A stretch of DNA of 64,000 nucleotides from Symbiodinium natans (GCA_905221605.1 CAJNDS010001113.1:599501-663500), one strand, 5' to 3'. Counted from the stretch's first letter, positions 11,253 to 23,486 are shown. Notes: generated from the letters alone by a model not told the origin. Translations and numbers: made by a program.

Positions 11253-13655
11253 TCTACGTTCAGACTTGCAGCTTGTATTGGTTTAAGATGGTTGTGGTGG
11301 TGTTGGAGGTTCTGTATCTTCCGAATTTCAAGAGAGGGCCATTATGGGATAAGACTGCAATTTGGACTCAGGGCTGTGTTAGGGGATGCCTTTGGTGAGG
11401 CATAGGTTCGTGCTTCAGTGAGCCGGTACGCGCCCGCAACTAGTCAGACAATAGTATTAACTAGCCTGCAACGTTGGATTATGGAAAAAAGTGTCTCAAT
11501 CTGCTGCATGGAGGTCCTCAGGCCAAGAATCCCTAGGGCTCTGCTGTTCAAACGATACTTGTAGCCTGGGTTCTGTTGAGAGGTTGTGCTGTGGTTGTCG
11601 AAGAAGAAGTCCAGTTGCTTCTACTGGGCTCAAAAGTACCTCTGCATGAGGGCCGCCTACACCTGCTAGGGCTGCTAAGGAGTAAAGTACACGCAAGCTC
11701 CTCCCGTGCACCTTAAAAAGACATTCGAATTTCTAATGTCTTTGCAGATATATTGAAAAATGGCCATTCCTTCTCTGTGTCTGATGCAGAGAACCTCTCA
11801 ACCCTCAAACAGTAACCGATTTTTTGGCATACAGCCATGAATCGAAAGGAGCCGGTCCTGGTCCTGAAATGGTTTGTCCATTCGTCCTCCATATATTGGT
11901 TCTAGTGCAAGCTTTGTCCTTTTCGAGGCGCGCTCAGGCGCGCCGTCTCGTGAGAGGCCACATGCCTGGTGCTTGTTGGCGTTCGTGTAAGTCCGGGGGT
12001 TGGTTTAGGAGGTTTAAGGGCTACGCTTGTTCCCACATCTTCCAATTGATTTCGAGGCACAAGCCTTGCTTATCTGGTCATTGCCCGCGTGTTTGAGCAC
12101 TTTCGAGAAGTCCCAAGTCTGAAGCCAACTGAGCGACTGGCTAAATCCCGCGCCTCCCTAGGTAGCCTTAGGCGTTCGGGGGTTCTTGGGCTCCGGGTTG
12201 TTCAGGGTTTCAGGATGTTTCAGGAGCCCCTAGAGCTGGAGGGTCTCATGATGTTAGGGGACATCATTTAAACCGGTGGTTTCGGAAGAGTCTACATGGG
12301 TGGCCGTCAAAATTATGATCCCTTTCGGGGTACCCTAAAGATTAGGTGCCGTCTTATAATTGGAATCCCAGCCAACACGAGGCCGCCTCGGCAAGGGGTA
12401 GTGGGATGCCAAGCGCAGGGGGTGGGCCAAATCCCCCTGGTCTGGGCACGTCGGCCGCGGCTGGATACCGGGGGTACCCATTCCGGCAATCAAAAACTCG
12501 ACCGGCATGTGGGTTGGCGGAGCAGCTTGGGAGGGGGTAAGGGGTGGGTACACTTTTTTGGTGGTTCCCTAGACTTGGATCTAAACGCCTCAGGCCTCCG
12601 GCCTCGGCGGATTTTGACAACCACCCACATGGCACACGCCCAAGGCCTGCACAAATCTGTGACCGAAGAACCACTGGTAGGCAAGGCGGAAGAAGGTTGG
12701 TCAATCCCCCAAATCATGCTCTAAATACTACAGAATCTAGCAGGCAAGCACCTTTTCATTGAGGCCTTATAAGCCTTATAAACATCAAGGTTCGCAGTCA
12801 ATGCAAGTGCTCTGAAACTACGCCGCCCACCGTGTGAGCACATGCCATGCGGGTGTAAGTGCCATACCTTCCTTGGGGCCCTATGGTCACTATGGTCCCT
12901 GGTTTTTCAACAACCGCCCAGCGTTCAACCCAGAATCTCGCACTGCCATACCCTGAACCCTCAACCCTAAACCCTAAAGCCATGCATGACTGCAACCCTG
13001 CCTCAGTGCGAAGGCCAATGGACGCAGCGAGCACTCGAAGCATGGAGTCTGTCCCCCGAAGTGTGGAGTCAGGCGGCCATGGGTTTCATCAGATCGCGGT
13101 TTTGGGAAGGACGCTTCATACGCTTCATGCGAGCCATGGAAAACGATTGCGAACTACTTTCGCAATCCGTGCCGAGACTTCGTTGAAGATCGACAGATTA
13201 CAGTTTGAGCTTCAACTCAGTCCTAGTAAGCCAGTGAAGTCTGGCGTAGCCCTAGACAGAAGCCGCAGCATTGGATCTTCTCTAGCGCAAAGTAAGGAAG
13301 CCTCTGAACCGTGCTAACCACAAGCCGCATACACGTCCCAGTAGCCCAAAAGCTCAAGCCCTTAGAATAGAGGGAAGCCAGCACCGGCATGTGCTATGTG
13401 AGCTCTTTTTCTCTTACTCTGGAAGCCCTGCGCTGCCAACCCACAAGTGGCAGGCGCCGAGCCCAACTCGGCAGCGTCCAAGGCCGGCTGGGCTCGCGTC
13501 ACATGGGGACTTGGGCGCTGGACCAGGACTTAGATTTGATCTGCGGGATGTTCAGGTTCCAAAGCGCCTCAAGTTAAAGCCCCAGTGTGGGGGGGCGGGG
13601 GGGTCTCATTCGGGACTTGCGGTGCGCACACACTTCTATTTCTCAATGCATACTT
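11253..13655. other. No complete gene seen
   Basis: Overlapping open frames up to 152 codons occur on both strands. None has a recognisable motif. A four-unit degenerate CCCTAAA stretch lies at 12,950-12,978. Confidence 0.4.
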
Positions 13656-13663
13656 GTCAAATT

Positions 13664-13692
13664 ATATACATATATATATATATATATATATC
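13664..13692. repeat. TA microsatellite
   Basis: ATATAT run with flanking ATACAT phrases. Confidence 0.9.
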
Positions 13693-14241
13693 TGTATTGG
13701 TATGTAGATATCCTTAGATATGTATGTACTCATGTACATATGCAACCCCCCCCCATTTCTAGATGGGGAATGCACTATACAGTGTTTCTGTTGCATACAC
13801 CTGAGAAACGACCAACAAACCTAAGCAACCCTACCAGAGGGTCCCCCAAACTGGCCCCGACGTCATCTCAGAAGCTTGCCGGTAATCGCACCAAATGTAT
13901 GAGGACATGTGCATCCCAAGTGGTCAGCTCTTTGAAGAGAAGCATTTGTAAAGCACAACAAGAACAACTCTGGATTTCAATTCTCTGTCTGGGAAACACC
14001 GTCAATTGCACATGAGATAGGCTTAAAAACACCCTGCTTACAAGATGGGTGCCGATAGGACTGTTTACTATGCATGGTAGAACTTGTAAGGGGTAGAACT
14101 ACCGGCTGTATATGAGCATGCCCAAAGAGTTGTGCAACGAAGGGGCCTGTGAGGCCCGAGTTATACCAAGCGCGGAGCCCTCTCGCGGGTTGGCGCGGAG
14201 CTTCTTCTTCGTGGGTGTTGGCCACGAATTTCCGACACTTG

Positions 14242-14282
14242 TGTTTCGGGTTTGGGGTTTAGGGTTGAGGGTTTAGGGTTAA
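14242..14282 (+). repeat. Short degenerate (TTTAGGG)n array
   Basis: About five units with TTTCGGG, TTTGGGG and TTGAGGG variants. Confidence 0.85.
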
Positions 14283-14353
14283 ATCGCAAGGGAACAAGTC
14301 GAGTGTTTTGGGGGTGAAGGCTCTCGTTGCAGAGAGCCAGGCCAAATTCGTAG

Positions 14354-14403
14354 CCCTCAACCCTAAACCCTAAACCCTAAACCCTAAGCCCTAAACCCTA
14401 AAA
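14354..14403 (-). repeat. Interstitial (CCCTAAA)n array
   Basis: About seven units. Confidence 0.95.
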
Positions 14404-14572
14404 AGCCTCCATCCTTTAACTCCAAGGCCCTGCACCCCTAAGCACAAGCTTGCGAGGCGCGTGGGGCCAAAGCCAAGTCCATGGCCTCGGGCTCCAAAGA
14501 CAGCACCGCGCCCACGGCGGGCTCCAAAGACAGCATCGTGCCCTTGAAAGGCACCACCTGCATGGGCTCTTC

Positions 14573-14626
14573 AACCCTAAACCCTAAACCCTAAACCCTA
14601 AACCCTAAACCCTAAACCCTAAACCT
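14573..14626 (-). repeat. Interstitial (CCCTAAA)n array
   Basis: Seven to eight units. Just upstream, the phrase GGCTCCAAAGACAGCA occurs twice (14,490 and 14,520). Confidence 0.95.
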
Positions 14627-15271
14627 ATGACCCCTTAAGAAGGCCTTTTAAAAGGTTGGTTAGGGGGAAATTCTGAGGTCTAGTAGCCCGTGCTGGCAGG
14701 GCCATGTCTTTGCATGGCCTTGGAGCTTCAGGGACTAAGTCTTAATTGGGTGTGATTTGTTTGTTTCATACTCTGCCATGCATCTGTAATGATTTCTGAA
14801 TCTAAAGTCCCTGCAGGGTTTGAACAGAAGTTCGACGGCTTGCCATGCCATCGAACCGAAGGTGAACCTCTTGCTGAAAACTCGTGCTAATGATAGCATC
14901 TCCTCGTAGAAAGCTGTATCAGTTGCTCGGAAGGATTTTCGAGCTGTTCAGGACAAACTTGAAGGCAGCAATGTCTCGCTTGGAGTTGTATCTCATCACA
15001 AAACATACATCCTCAGGCGCGTGACCTTCATAAACATACACTCAACATATCTGGGAAGAAGGACCCGTTTCATAAGCAGCTGGCCCAGAGCTGCAAGGAC
15101 AAGCCACTCCATGACTAGACGGCAAAAACTGATACTCCTCACGCAATTCTTATGTCGTTGGGAAGATCATTGCAGATTGCGGCTCTATGTAAATGTGCGC
15201 GCCTTTGCTGGTTTTATATGTCCATAAGCTCTGAAAGACCAATGGCGGCCTTTTTATCTTTTTGTTGCCAG
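14627..15271. other. No gene seen
   Basis: Unique sequence with only short frames. It ends in the pyrimidine-rich stretch that precedes the exon candidate at 15,272. Confidence 0.4.
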
Positions 15272-15404
15272 GTCCGCCCCCCGCTGCCGCCAAGTCCCCA
15301 CCGAAGGCAAGGCGGGACACGAAGCCCGAGAAGGCCGCCGAAGTGTGGCGACGCATGGAACGTTTTGGGTATAGGGATTCTGGCTGGTGCTTAGAAGGAA
15401 TCAC
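15272..15404 (+). CDS. Candidate internal exon, Pro/Ala/Lys-rich
   Basis: A strong acceptor-like site (TTTTTATCTTTTTGTTGCCAG) ends at 15,271. The frame then reads PPPAAAKSPPKARRDTKPEK, continues AAEVWRRMERFGYRDSGW and ends CLEGIT before a TA microsatellite. The basic Pro/Ala stretch and the following helix-like segment look like real protein. Neighbouring exons were not found. The product is unknown. Confidence 0.4.
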
Positions 15405-15406
15405 GG

Positions 15407-15430
15407 CCATATATATATATATATATATAC
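15407..15430. repeat. TA microsatellite
   Basis: ATATAT run directly after the exon candidate. Confidence 0.9.
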
Positions 15431-15439
15431 CCTTTTCAG

Positions 15440-15484
15440 GGAATATGTATAGAGCCCTAAATTCCCTCATTCCCTACGAAGAAC
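15440..15484. repeat. Dispersed repeat, inverted relative of 37,630-37,690
   Basis: The 21 bases at 15,464-15,484 are identical to the reverse complement of 37,630-37,650. Weaker similarity continues to the left of this copy. Confidence 0.6.
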
Positions 15485-15862
15485 TAGGGGGAAGCCATGG
15501 GACCCTATAGGGATGGGCTTGGAGGGCTTTTGGGCAGTTCGGACAGAGAAGAAGGGACGTGCGGACATTCAAGCCAAGGAGCCGTTCAGCTCCGAAATGC
15601 TCCTGTGGTACACAGTACTACCTGTCAAGGGACTACAGGAGGGACCCTTATAAGAGACCTTGGGGGTTATTTGGGGGCTATTTAGGTATGTAGGGACTAT
15701 ATAAGGGATATAGGGGTTATATATGGGAGCAAGACTCATCTGGCAGCTGTGTAGATCAGTGCTTCCCTGTTGGTTATCCTCATGTTCTCGTAGTTTGCAA
15801 CAAGACTGGTTCCAGCTCTCAATTCCACCATTTCTCAAAAATTTCGCTCGCGTCCCTGGCGC

Positions 15863-16386
15863 CCGAAACCCTGAACCCTAAACCCTTTAAACCCTTTAAA
15901 CCCTTCAAACCCTTTAAACCCTTAAAACCCTCTAAACCCTTTACACTTTTGTCCCTGTAAACCCTTTAGATCCTTTAGACCCTTTAAACCCTTCAAACCC
16001 TTTAGACCCTTTAAACCCTTTAGACCCTTTAGGCCCTTCAAACCCTTTAGACCCTTTAAACCCGTTAAACCCTTTAAACCCTTTACACCCGTTAAACCCT
16101 GTAACCCCTTTAAACCCTTTAAACCCGTCTCACCCTTTTAAACCCTTTAAGCCCTTTAAACCCTTTTGAAACCTTTAAACCCTTTGAACCCTTTAAACCC
16201 TTTGAACCCTTTGAACCCTTTAAACCCTTTAAACCCTTTAAACCTTTAAACCCTTTCAACCCTATCAACCCCTTTTGACCTTTTCGACCCTTTCAACCCC
16301 TTTCAACCCTCAAAACCCTTAAAGCCCTTAAAGCCGTTAAACCCCCTAAACCCCCTAAACCCCCTAAACCCCTTAAACCCCCTACC
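15863..16386 (-). repeat. Degenerate AAACCCTTT nonamer array
   Basis: About sixty irregular units of the AAACCCTTT type, with Gs and Cs scattered in. Towards the right end the units become CCCCTAAA and then merge into perfect CCCTAAA. Confidence 0.95.
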
Positions 16387-16565
16387 CCCTAAACCCTAAA
16401 CCCTAAACCCTAAACCCTAAACCCTAAACCCTAAACCCTAAACCCTAAACCCTAAACCCTAAACCCTAAACCCTAAACCCTAAACCCTAAACCCTAAACC
16501 CTAAACCCTAAACCCTAAAACCTAAACCCTAACCCTAAACCCTAAACCCTAAACCCTAAACCCTA
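16387..16565 (-). repeat. Long (CCCTAAA)n array
   Basis: About twenty-five nearly perfect units, the longest perfect array of this orientation in the window. Confidence 0.95.
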
Positions 16566-16661
16566 CCCCCCCCCCCCCACACACAGGCACCTCAGGCACC
16601 GGGTTCCACTGCTTCCTCCGGCCGGCTTCCTGATGCTGGCGCTCCGAGGATGCCCTCTGGG

Positions 16662-16813
16662 TAGGGTTTAGGGTTTAGGGTTTAGGGTTTAGGGTTTAGG
16701 GTTTAGGGTTTAGGTTTTAGGATCTAGGGTTTAGGGTTTAGGGTTTAGGGTTCAGGGTTCAGGGTTTAGGGTTTAGGGTTCAGGGTTCAGGGTTTAGGGC
16801 GTAGGCTTTAGGG
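16662..16813 (+). repeat. (TTTAGGG)n array with TTCAGGG variants
   Basis: About twenty-one units. It lies about 95 bp from the CCCTAAA array that ends at 16,565, in inverted orientation. Confidence 0.95.
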
Positions 16814-16917
16814 AGGCCTCTGGGACGTTTGGAGGTTTCCGAAATTGGAGGTGCCTTCTTGGGGTCCTCATCATACAGGAAATGTTAGGGGCCCCCTATT
16901 TTCGCAAACCCTCATTT

Positions 16918-16960
16918 TCTGTTTTCCCTTATTGGGTTTAAGAGGATCATGTAGGAAGAG
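16918..16960 (+). repeat. Dispersed repeat family B, copy 1
   Basis: TTTCCCTTATTGGG followed by TTTAAGAGGATCATGT. Relatives lie at 38,228-38,286 and 38,341-38,400. Confidence 0.65.
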
Positions 16961-17455
16961 GAAAGATAGCACCAGGTCACCCGGGAACGGAAGAGAATTC
17001 CAAAAGCCGCTTCGATTTGCTAAGGCAAACGAACGTTGCAGATGATAACTCAGCGGAACTCTCCAACTCCACATGCAAGCTGTGCAGTCAAATCAGCGAC
17101 CGCTCAACAGTCCGCACACAGAGTTTTCCCTTTGCTTGTCTGGTCATGTGGTAGCAATATTGACAACTACCGTTTACGGTATCAAGCATTCGATGGTTCA
17201 GCACTTGACCACGCTGTTGCTGTCGATGTGCAAGCGCGTGCTGTTTGTTTGTATATTCAGGAATCCAGGCCGTCAGGCTCCAGACCCGCTGGATTTGTTT
17301 TAGGTTTCCGACGAAACCCACTCCGAAGATCAACCTTCATGCAACCACAAATTGTCGAAAGAGCCCGAAGTTCTGTGAAACATAAGGCCTCGACATCCGA
17401 AAGGCTAGCCTGATGCAGGCTCCCAAACCTTGCACAGATCCACGAAATAAGGCGC

Positions 17456-17487
<32 letters not shown>

Positions 17488-19315
17488 CCGCACCAGACGA
17501 TGTTGGGCCAGGACCGCAGAGGCCGCAGCTGAGACCGGCTTGGGCCTCAGTGGAACTGAAAGGGGTTGTTGCGCTGAGTCTCAGTATATTTCAGTATTCC
17601 AGGAATCTTCCTTAAACACTGAAACTTCAACCGTCCGAACCCTACTTCGCATTGGCTGTTTAGCGGTTCAACGCAAACGCAAATGCAGTTGTGGAGTAGA
17701 TGGGAATGATTCGCTTCCTAACGCTTGTATGCACAGCGCCGAAAGCTCCCCAAATCCCGAACAAGCAGTCTCTGTGCTTGGGAAGTGTTGCCATAGACTA
17801 AGCGGTGAGCCAGTGCATGCAACAGCGATGCTGTCGGCTGGTGGTAGAGTCGAGTCAGGCATAGGTTCCAGTGAATACGAGCTCCACAAATTGCTTCTCA
17901 GTTCAGCCAGGTCGCACAGACGCCTCGCCTCTTGGCAATTTTCGGCGGCATTGTGGGCATAACTTCAGCATGTGCTGGTGTTTCTGAGATGAGTGCACAA
18001 AAACAACCTGACCAGCCCCTGCCTTGGCACACAAACTGATTTCTACACATCCGTATGTTCCGCAGTTGTCAAGCTGAATCGTGCGAGCCTGGCCATATTT
18101 CAGCGCAATTCCATCCATGCTCAGGTTCAATATTTTCCTGTGCTCAAGCTTCCTAATTTCTGGACCTCGCCAGGGGCATCGGCTCGAAAAGCCAATAAGT
18201 TTCTAAATAGCTGCATAGTGCGCGCAGCTCGCTTTGTATACTTGTTCGGCCATGGACATCTTATCGCACCCAGCCTGCGCAGACAAGCCTTTTCTTATGC
18301 AACAAAGTTGTCAGTTATAGCTGGTAATTCTCAGTACTGGTAGCGCGCTCATCAAAAGCGAGTAGCGAGTAGTGCGCGTTTTGCCTGCAGAGTCCGCAAG
18401 AAATGATCGGCGTCAACATACTGCATAGGTGACGACGCAGGCTGAACATAGTCGGCATTCCGACAACATGGGGGTTGATCTCAAAGACCTTCCTCATGTG
18501 TTTATGCTGGAAATATGGTGTTGTTCTGGGAACAGATATTTTCATCAAGTGCCACATACCAGTAGCTGCGTAGAAACCAGCAATCGCTTCACAGGAGGCC
18601 TTTTGGCTTTGAGGGTGTGATAGGTACAGGAGGTCTCTGGGCCGATACGGTTCGCCTGTTTAAGTTTTTCGATGTCATAACTTGTTACAAGAAGAGGCGT
18701 GTAGAATTCATAGAGGCTGTATGGCCTCAGGTTGTCGTGCTCTCGCCACCATCTCCACCTAGAGCTTACCCAAAGGCTCCTATGCAGTACCTTTTTGGGG
18801 TAGTATACTAGAATCCCCTAGAACTAACCCAAAAAGGACCTCGAAGTGATGCGAGGCCAAAGTCCTGTTGCGCTGCTTCCTTGCCAAGAGAGAACTGAGA
18901 CCAGTCTTGGCTAGGACAATGATGGCTGCTCGCACTAAGCCTGACGCAAGAAATATCCCCCTCAAGCCCTAAACATGAAGCTTTGACCGTCTCAAAGGCT
19001 GCCGCAGTCCTCCCCGCCGCCTGCAGTTGAGGCGAAGGCGTGTTTTGTGTTTAAGTGAATGGTTGCCGTCGTCAGGGAGGTGCAGATTGAAGTTGGGTTG
19101 CGTGGCGGGCGGCTATGGGTTCAAGGGTCGGATGCAAGTGAGGCCCAGTTGCCGGAAGGCTCCACAAGGAAGGACACGCTCAGCCTTAGGTTCGGAGAAA
19201 GGCTTGTAAGTTGCAGGGTTTCGGGTTTAGCTGGTTCTGCGGGGACAAACTTCGCAAAGAGCGCTGGCATACTATGGAGCACCATCCTGCTGTCCAGCCG
19301 ACGAAGACTGCATCT
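16961..19315. other. No complete gene seen
   Basis: Open frames of up to 140 codons on both strands overlap and carry no motif. A CA microsatellite sits at 17,456-17,485. Confidence 0.4.
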
Positions 19316-19358
19316 TTAAACCCTAAACCCTAAACCCTAAACCCTAAACCCTAAACCC
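19316..19358 (-). repeat. Interstitial (CCCTAAA)n array
   Basis: Six units. It faces the next array across 105 bp. Confidence 0.95.
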
Positions 19359-19463
19359 GGGGCACTCAAAGCAGGCTCCAGCCAAGATCTGCACGACTGC
19401 ACAGCCGGCACAGCCGTCTGCGAAGCCACAGATGATTCTCGCACCTGGAGATAGCAGGGCTGC

Positions 19464-19582
19464 GGGTTTAGGGTTTAGGGTTCAGGGTTCAGGTTTTAGG
19501 GTTTAGGGTTCAGGGCTTAGGGCTTAGGGCTTAGGGTTTAGGGTTTGGGGTTTAGGGTTCAGGGTTTTAGGGTTTGGGGTTC
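19464..19582 (+). repeat. (TTTAGGG)n array with variants
   Basis: About seventeen units, including TTCAGGG, CTTAGGG and TTTGGGG. Confidence 0.95.
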
Positions 19583-20353
19583 ATTGGGAGGGTGCGGGGG
19601 CCTTGGTCTCAAAGGTTGGCGGGTTTCAGGCACTCGGCCTGACAAGGCATTGTCACATCTTCATGTGATTTGACTATGGTTGCTTGTAGTGTAGTTCGCG
19701 GAGCTAGCAAAAAGCGTTCACGAATCTGTGGCCGCGCAGCCTTTCAATCACACAGCAGCGTCTTGAAGAGCAACGGCTTCGAACTTACCAAGCTTCATGG
19801 TTTAGGGTTTCAGGTACACCTTCGAACTGACTTGTCGGTCCGCACCTCAAACCAAGAAGGACTCCGAATCCGACTCTTCGCCCCCTCCAATTTCACACTG
19901 TTTGTCTCGTGTGTGTTACATTCCTGCACACAGGGTTTCTGAATTTTGACCGAGGTTGCAAAACCAAGTTCAGTGGTGTTATCTTCTGTAATCTTCCCAT
20001 AAAAAAATCTCCCTCTGAGACCGGAACTTTTGGACATCTTATAGCACGAGCCCACTGCCCTACTTGTTTTTTTTTGTTTTTTTTTTTCATCTTTTCCTGC
20101 GGCTTTGCGTTTTTAGGTTGATGGGGCTCATGGTTGAGTTCCGTTTTGTTTTTTCGTTGTCGGTGCGATTGAAACTGCCAACTCAACATGAACCTGTATT
20201 TAGCCCTGCTGTCATATGTGTTGCTTAGCATGTTGGCGCTGGATTCGCGACTGGAACTGAGGATAATGGAGCCGATCGCTGGGGCTTCTTGGCCGCAGGG
20301 ACCTCCTGACCCGCCCCCCAAAACTGGACTCTGCTGTTTTGCTCCGCGACACG
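19583..20353. other. No gene seen
   Basis: Unique sequence with a T-rich tract near 20,066-20,090. Confidence 0.4.
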
Positions 20354-20388
20354 CCTAAACCCTAAACCCTAAACCCTAAACCCTAAAA
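20354..20388 (-). repeat. Interstitial (CCCTAAA)n array
   Basis: Five units, inverted partner of the next array across 96 bp. Confidence 0.95.
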
Positions 20389-20484
20389 AGTGAAGCTGAC
20401 TGCATGCACATAAAGCCGCTGGAAAGCCGCGAGAGCCATCGCAACAGCGCCTATAAGCCAAGCTTCGACCTCAGAGTTGCAGCA

Positions 20485-20542
20485 TAGGGTTTAGGGTTTA
20501 GGGTTTAGGGTTTAGGGTTTAGGGTTTAGGGTTTAGGGTTTA
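20485..20542 (+). repeat. Interstitial (TTTAGGG)n array
   Basis: Eight units. Confidence 0.95.
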
Positions 20543-21442
20543 ACTAGGGTTGAGGGATAATTAAGATTGTAGCTGCATCTTACCCAGGGACCAGCAGGCC
20601 CACTCAGGCAAAATGCCTTGGACTTCAACACCCGTATTTAAATGTCCGAGATCCCACCCGTCACAGTTAAACTTTGGCCGGCAACCTATAGCCTTTGTAA
20701 CCCATGGCTCCGCCATCGTAGCCAGGCTGCGCAGTTCCCACCCGCAACCTTCACGATGCCGTGTGGGAAGTCTCTGCAGGTGGGAGATGTAAGACGGGTT
20801 GCAAGTGTACAGCTAAATACACATTGTACCCTCTAGTGCCATGATACGACCCGACACACTCTTGGCCTAAGGTTGTTTGAATGTGGTGTTCGTGGCTCTT
20901 GCCCTGGAATCGGGCTCCGAAGGTAGAGGCACACGTTGCGCCCCTTAGGGACCTGTCCCTCATGCGCCACCTAGAACCCCAAACCTCCGCATGAGATACA
21001 GCTACCATCCACCATTGGCTTCGCCTGTTTAAGCCGAGGATTGCTCAAGCCTGTAGCTTTATGTCTATCGATGTATATAATCCCTTCCCCCTAATATTAA
21101 ACGGCCCCCCCCAATAAAAACTCGAAATGTGTTTTGTTTTTATTAGGGGGAGGTCTTTGTCGAAACGTCATAATTAATTAGACTTTAGGGTTACTCAAGC
21201 AATCACTGACAGAGAGAAAAACCCAAACCCTAAACCCTCTGAGGGTTTTCAACTTGAGGGTTTATTGGAGGCCTGACCCCCCCCCCCCTAAATTCAAAAT
21301 GGGTTTTAAATAGATTTTTTGGTCTTTAGTAAAAGGGGGAAGCGATTACTCAGATGTAGAACTATGTTCACCAGGAAGCTCAAACTCCTGCCCAGCAACT
21401 GATACCCTATCGAAGCATCTGTCAAAAATAATTTCAAACCAT
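20543..21442. other. No gene seen
   Basis: Mixed sequence. Around 21,080-21,160 an inverted pair of 'cccccctaataaa'-like phrases suggests a small foldback. There is a short C-run at 21,277-21,289. Confidence 0.35.
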
Positions 21443-21495
21443 GCCCTAACCCTAAACCCTATGCCCTAACCCTAAACCCTAAACCCTAAACCCTA
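21443..21495 (-). repeat. Interstitial (CCCTAAA)n array with ATGCCCTAACC variants
   Basis: About seven units. It faces the next array across about 80 bp. Confidence 0.9.
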
Positions 21496-21576
21496 TGCTC
21501 TTACAGAAGCCGAAGGTGCCAACGACGCAGGTGACGCGATTCTTCACTCCGACCCTCGGTTTGGTTCTTCGTTGTT

Positions 21577-21676
21577 TTGGGGTTTGGGGTTTAGGGTTTC
21601 GGGTTTACAGCTTGGGGTTTAGGGTTTAGGGTTTAGGGGTTTAGGGGTTTAGGGTTTAGGGTTTAGGGTTTAGGGC
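21577..21676 (+). repeat. (TTTAGGG)n array with G insertions
   Basis: About fourteen units, several TTTAGGGG. Confidence 0.95.
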
Positions 21677-21728
21677 TTGTTCTTTTCGCTTGCTTTCTCC
21701 AAGCCATGCGAGATGCACCTTGGGATAT

Positions 21729-21771
21729 TCCCCCTTATACGAACAGTCCTTACAAGGGAATTCTAGTACAG
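21729..21771. repeat. Partial foldback relative (AACAGTCCTTA family)
   Basis: CCCCCTTATACGAACAGTCC matches one arm of the foldbacks at 37,058-37,131 and 43,734-43,813. The other arm is absent. The tail (AATTCTAGTAC) also matches the tandem repeat at 21,841. Confidence 0.5.
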
Positions 21772-21824
21772 TTTAGGGTTTAGGGTTCAGGGTTGAGGGT
21801 GTAGGGTTTAGGGTTTAGGGTTTA
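21772..21824 (+). repeat. Interstitial (TTTAGGG)n array with variants
   Basis: About seven units. Confidence 0.9.
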
Positions 21825-21840
21825 CGGAAGCCCTATTATC

Positions 21841-22032
21841 AGGGCTAGTCCTTATAGTAGGGAGTTCTAGTACCTCGATTAGAACCCCTATTGAGGGCGA
21901 GTCCTTGTAATCGGGAATTCTAGTACCTCGATCAGAATCCTATGAAGGGCGAGTCCTTCTAATCGGGAATTCTAGTACCTCGGTTAGAATCCTTATTATA
22001 AGGGCTAGTCCTTACATCAAGGGCGGTTAGTT
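21841..22032 (+). repeat. Tandem repeat, period about 53 bp
   Basis: Units start at 21,841, 21,894, 21,946 and 22,001. The last is partial. Each begins AGGGC(T/G)AGTCCTT and carries GGGA(A/G)TTCTAGTACCTCG. Confidence 0.9.
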
Positions 22033-22367
22033 CAAAAGGGGGAAACACCCCAAGATGCACGCGATGTCTTGTTTTGTGCTTGAGGAGACTCACTCGGAGC
22101 TTCAAGTGGGTTTGGTTCGTAGAGTTCGGCGCAGCTTGCGGTGAGATTGTTGCGCAATTGCGCAGATATGACTCCTTAACCCCCCCCCCCCCAACACGAA
22201 TCCCTAATCTTCATCTTGCACGCGAACTGTCCAACAGTTCTTTCTCCAGCTGATGTTCAAATGTTGTTAACAAATCTCTGTCCTGGTTCTTCGATGAGCA
22301 CAATATCTCGACACTCCACTCCAGACACTTCCAGACTCTTTCAAGTTACGTGGTCTGTCTTGCCCAG

Positions 22368-22475
22368 GTACGTTATGCCAAGGCCAGCGAGCGCGACCAT
22401 ACCAGTGCCGGCAAATCAGGGCAACAGCCTCTTGGCGTCCCCCTGGAAGATGATTTATTGGTCCTTCCATGATGT
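22368..22475 (+). CDS. Candidate exon, RPASA family copy 1
   Basis: TTGCCCAG precedes a frame reading YVMPRPASATIPVPANQ, then GNSLLASPWKMIYWSF. A second island at 24,692-24,770 aligns with it along most of its length. Many of the differences fall at third codon positions, which supports coding on the plus strand. No function is recognised. The 3' end is uncertain. Confidence 0.45.
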
Positions 22476-22551
22476 GGGATTGTCGCTGGTCTAAGTCTGG
22501 ACACCGCAAATTTGTGTATGGCTTGGGATTGGTGAGGCCTCGCAGTGGCAA

Positions 22552-22603
22552 TCGCGCCGCAGCAGCAGCAGCAGCAGCAGCTGTCACCGCCTACAGTCTT
22601 TAG
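22552..22603 (+). CDS. Candidate exon with Ala run
   Basis: A (GCA)n run is followed by GCTGTCACCGCCTACAGTCT and TTAG. It closely matches the island ending at 26,908. The downstream GCCAGG could be a GC-type donor where the partner has GTGAGG. In the Ala frame the last codon reads TAG if not spliced. Confidence 0.35.
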
Positions 22604-22621
22604 GCCAGGTCGTGCACTTTC

Positions 22622-22646
22622 GGGTTTAGGGTTTAGGGTTTAGGGA
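22622..22646 (+). repeat. Short (TTTAGGG)n array
   Basis: Three units. Confidence 0.9.
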
Positions 22647-23486
22647 TGTCTCGACCCCCAGTAGTAGCAAGTGGACTTGAACGCTTAGTCGCTTGGCTTT
22701 CCGGAGAGAGACGACAAGAGCTGTCAGAGGGTGCAGGAAGCATCATTTCAAGCTGCAATTTTCTTCAGAGCTTGGAGGAGCCACATGCCTAGTGACCTAT
22801 TCTCAGTGTGAAACCAAAACTGAACAGTGACCCTTACGAGCTGTTCGAGCTTTCCTTGATAAGAGCTGTTTGATTTCAACAACGGATCGACTAACAAGGC
22901 CGAAAACATCCGAAAGCTCATAAGGCCGACACACGTTGAACAAACCACAAAGAATCCCATTAACAGCTGTACAATGTGCTGTATACGTAAAGTGCACGCC
23001 TTCATTCCGAAAGCACCTCGAACCCTAAGGTTGAACACCAGAAACCTGGCATGAAATGGAGACAACTCCCCTGATCATGTGCCGAGCGAAGGATGCATAC
23101 TGTGGGAGATACCTGGCGAGGCGGCCCGTTCTAGCACAAGTAACGAGGTTCGGAGGTGTTTAAGAGTTGATCCGGCGCCCAAGCCTCATCAAGAAAGAGC
23201 TGCGAGTTCTCATTGCAACTTACGCCTTCAGTTCATGAATGTGCGACAGTTTTGTTCTTGGCATGGTTTAGATGATTGGCGGTTGTGCTGGTCTCGTGTT
23301 TTGAGGTGTGCCACCTCGACCCTGCGAACTAAAGCCCTGAATCCCAGATGCCCGAACGCAAGGCTCTTCAGACCTTCGTCGCTCCTGGCTACAAAGAACC
23401 AAGCATCCTAAATCGCAGCCCACTGCAACACCTCTAGTCTTCGAGGATTCCCGAACACCTACTATAGGGGTCGAATTTTTTTCTAA
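22647..23486. other. No gene seen
   Basis: Open frames of about 105-110 codons on both strands without motifs. Confidence 0.4.

Noticed and set aside
21841-22032. CRISPR-like or regulatory repeat
   Set aside because: Units are contiguous with a 53-bp period and no spacers.
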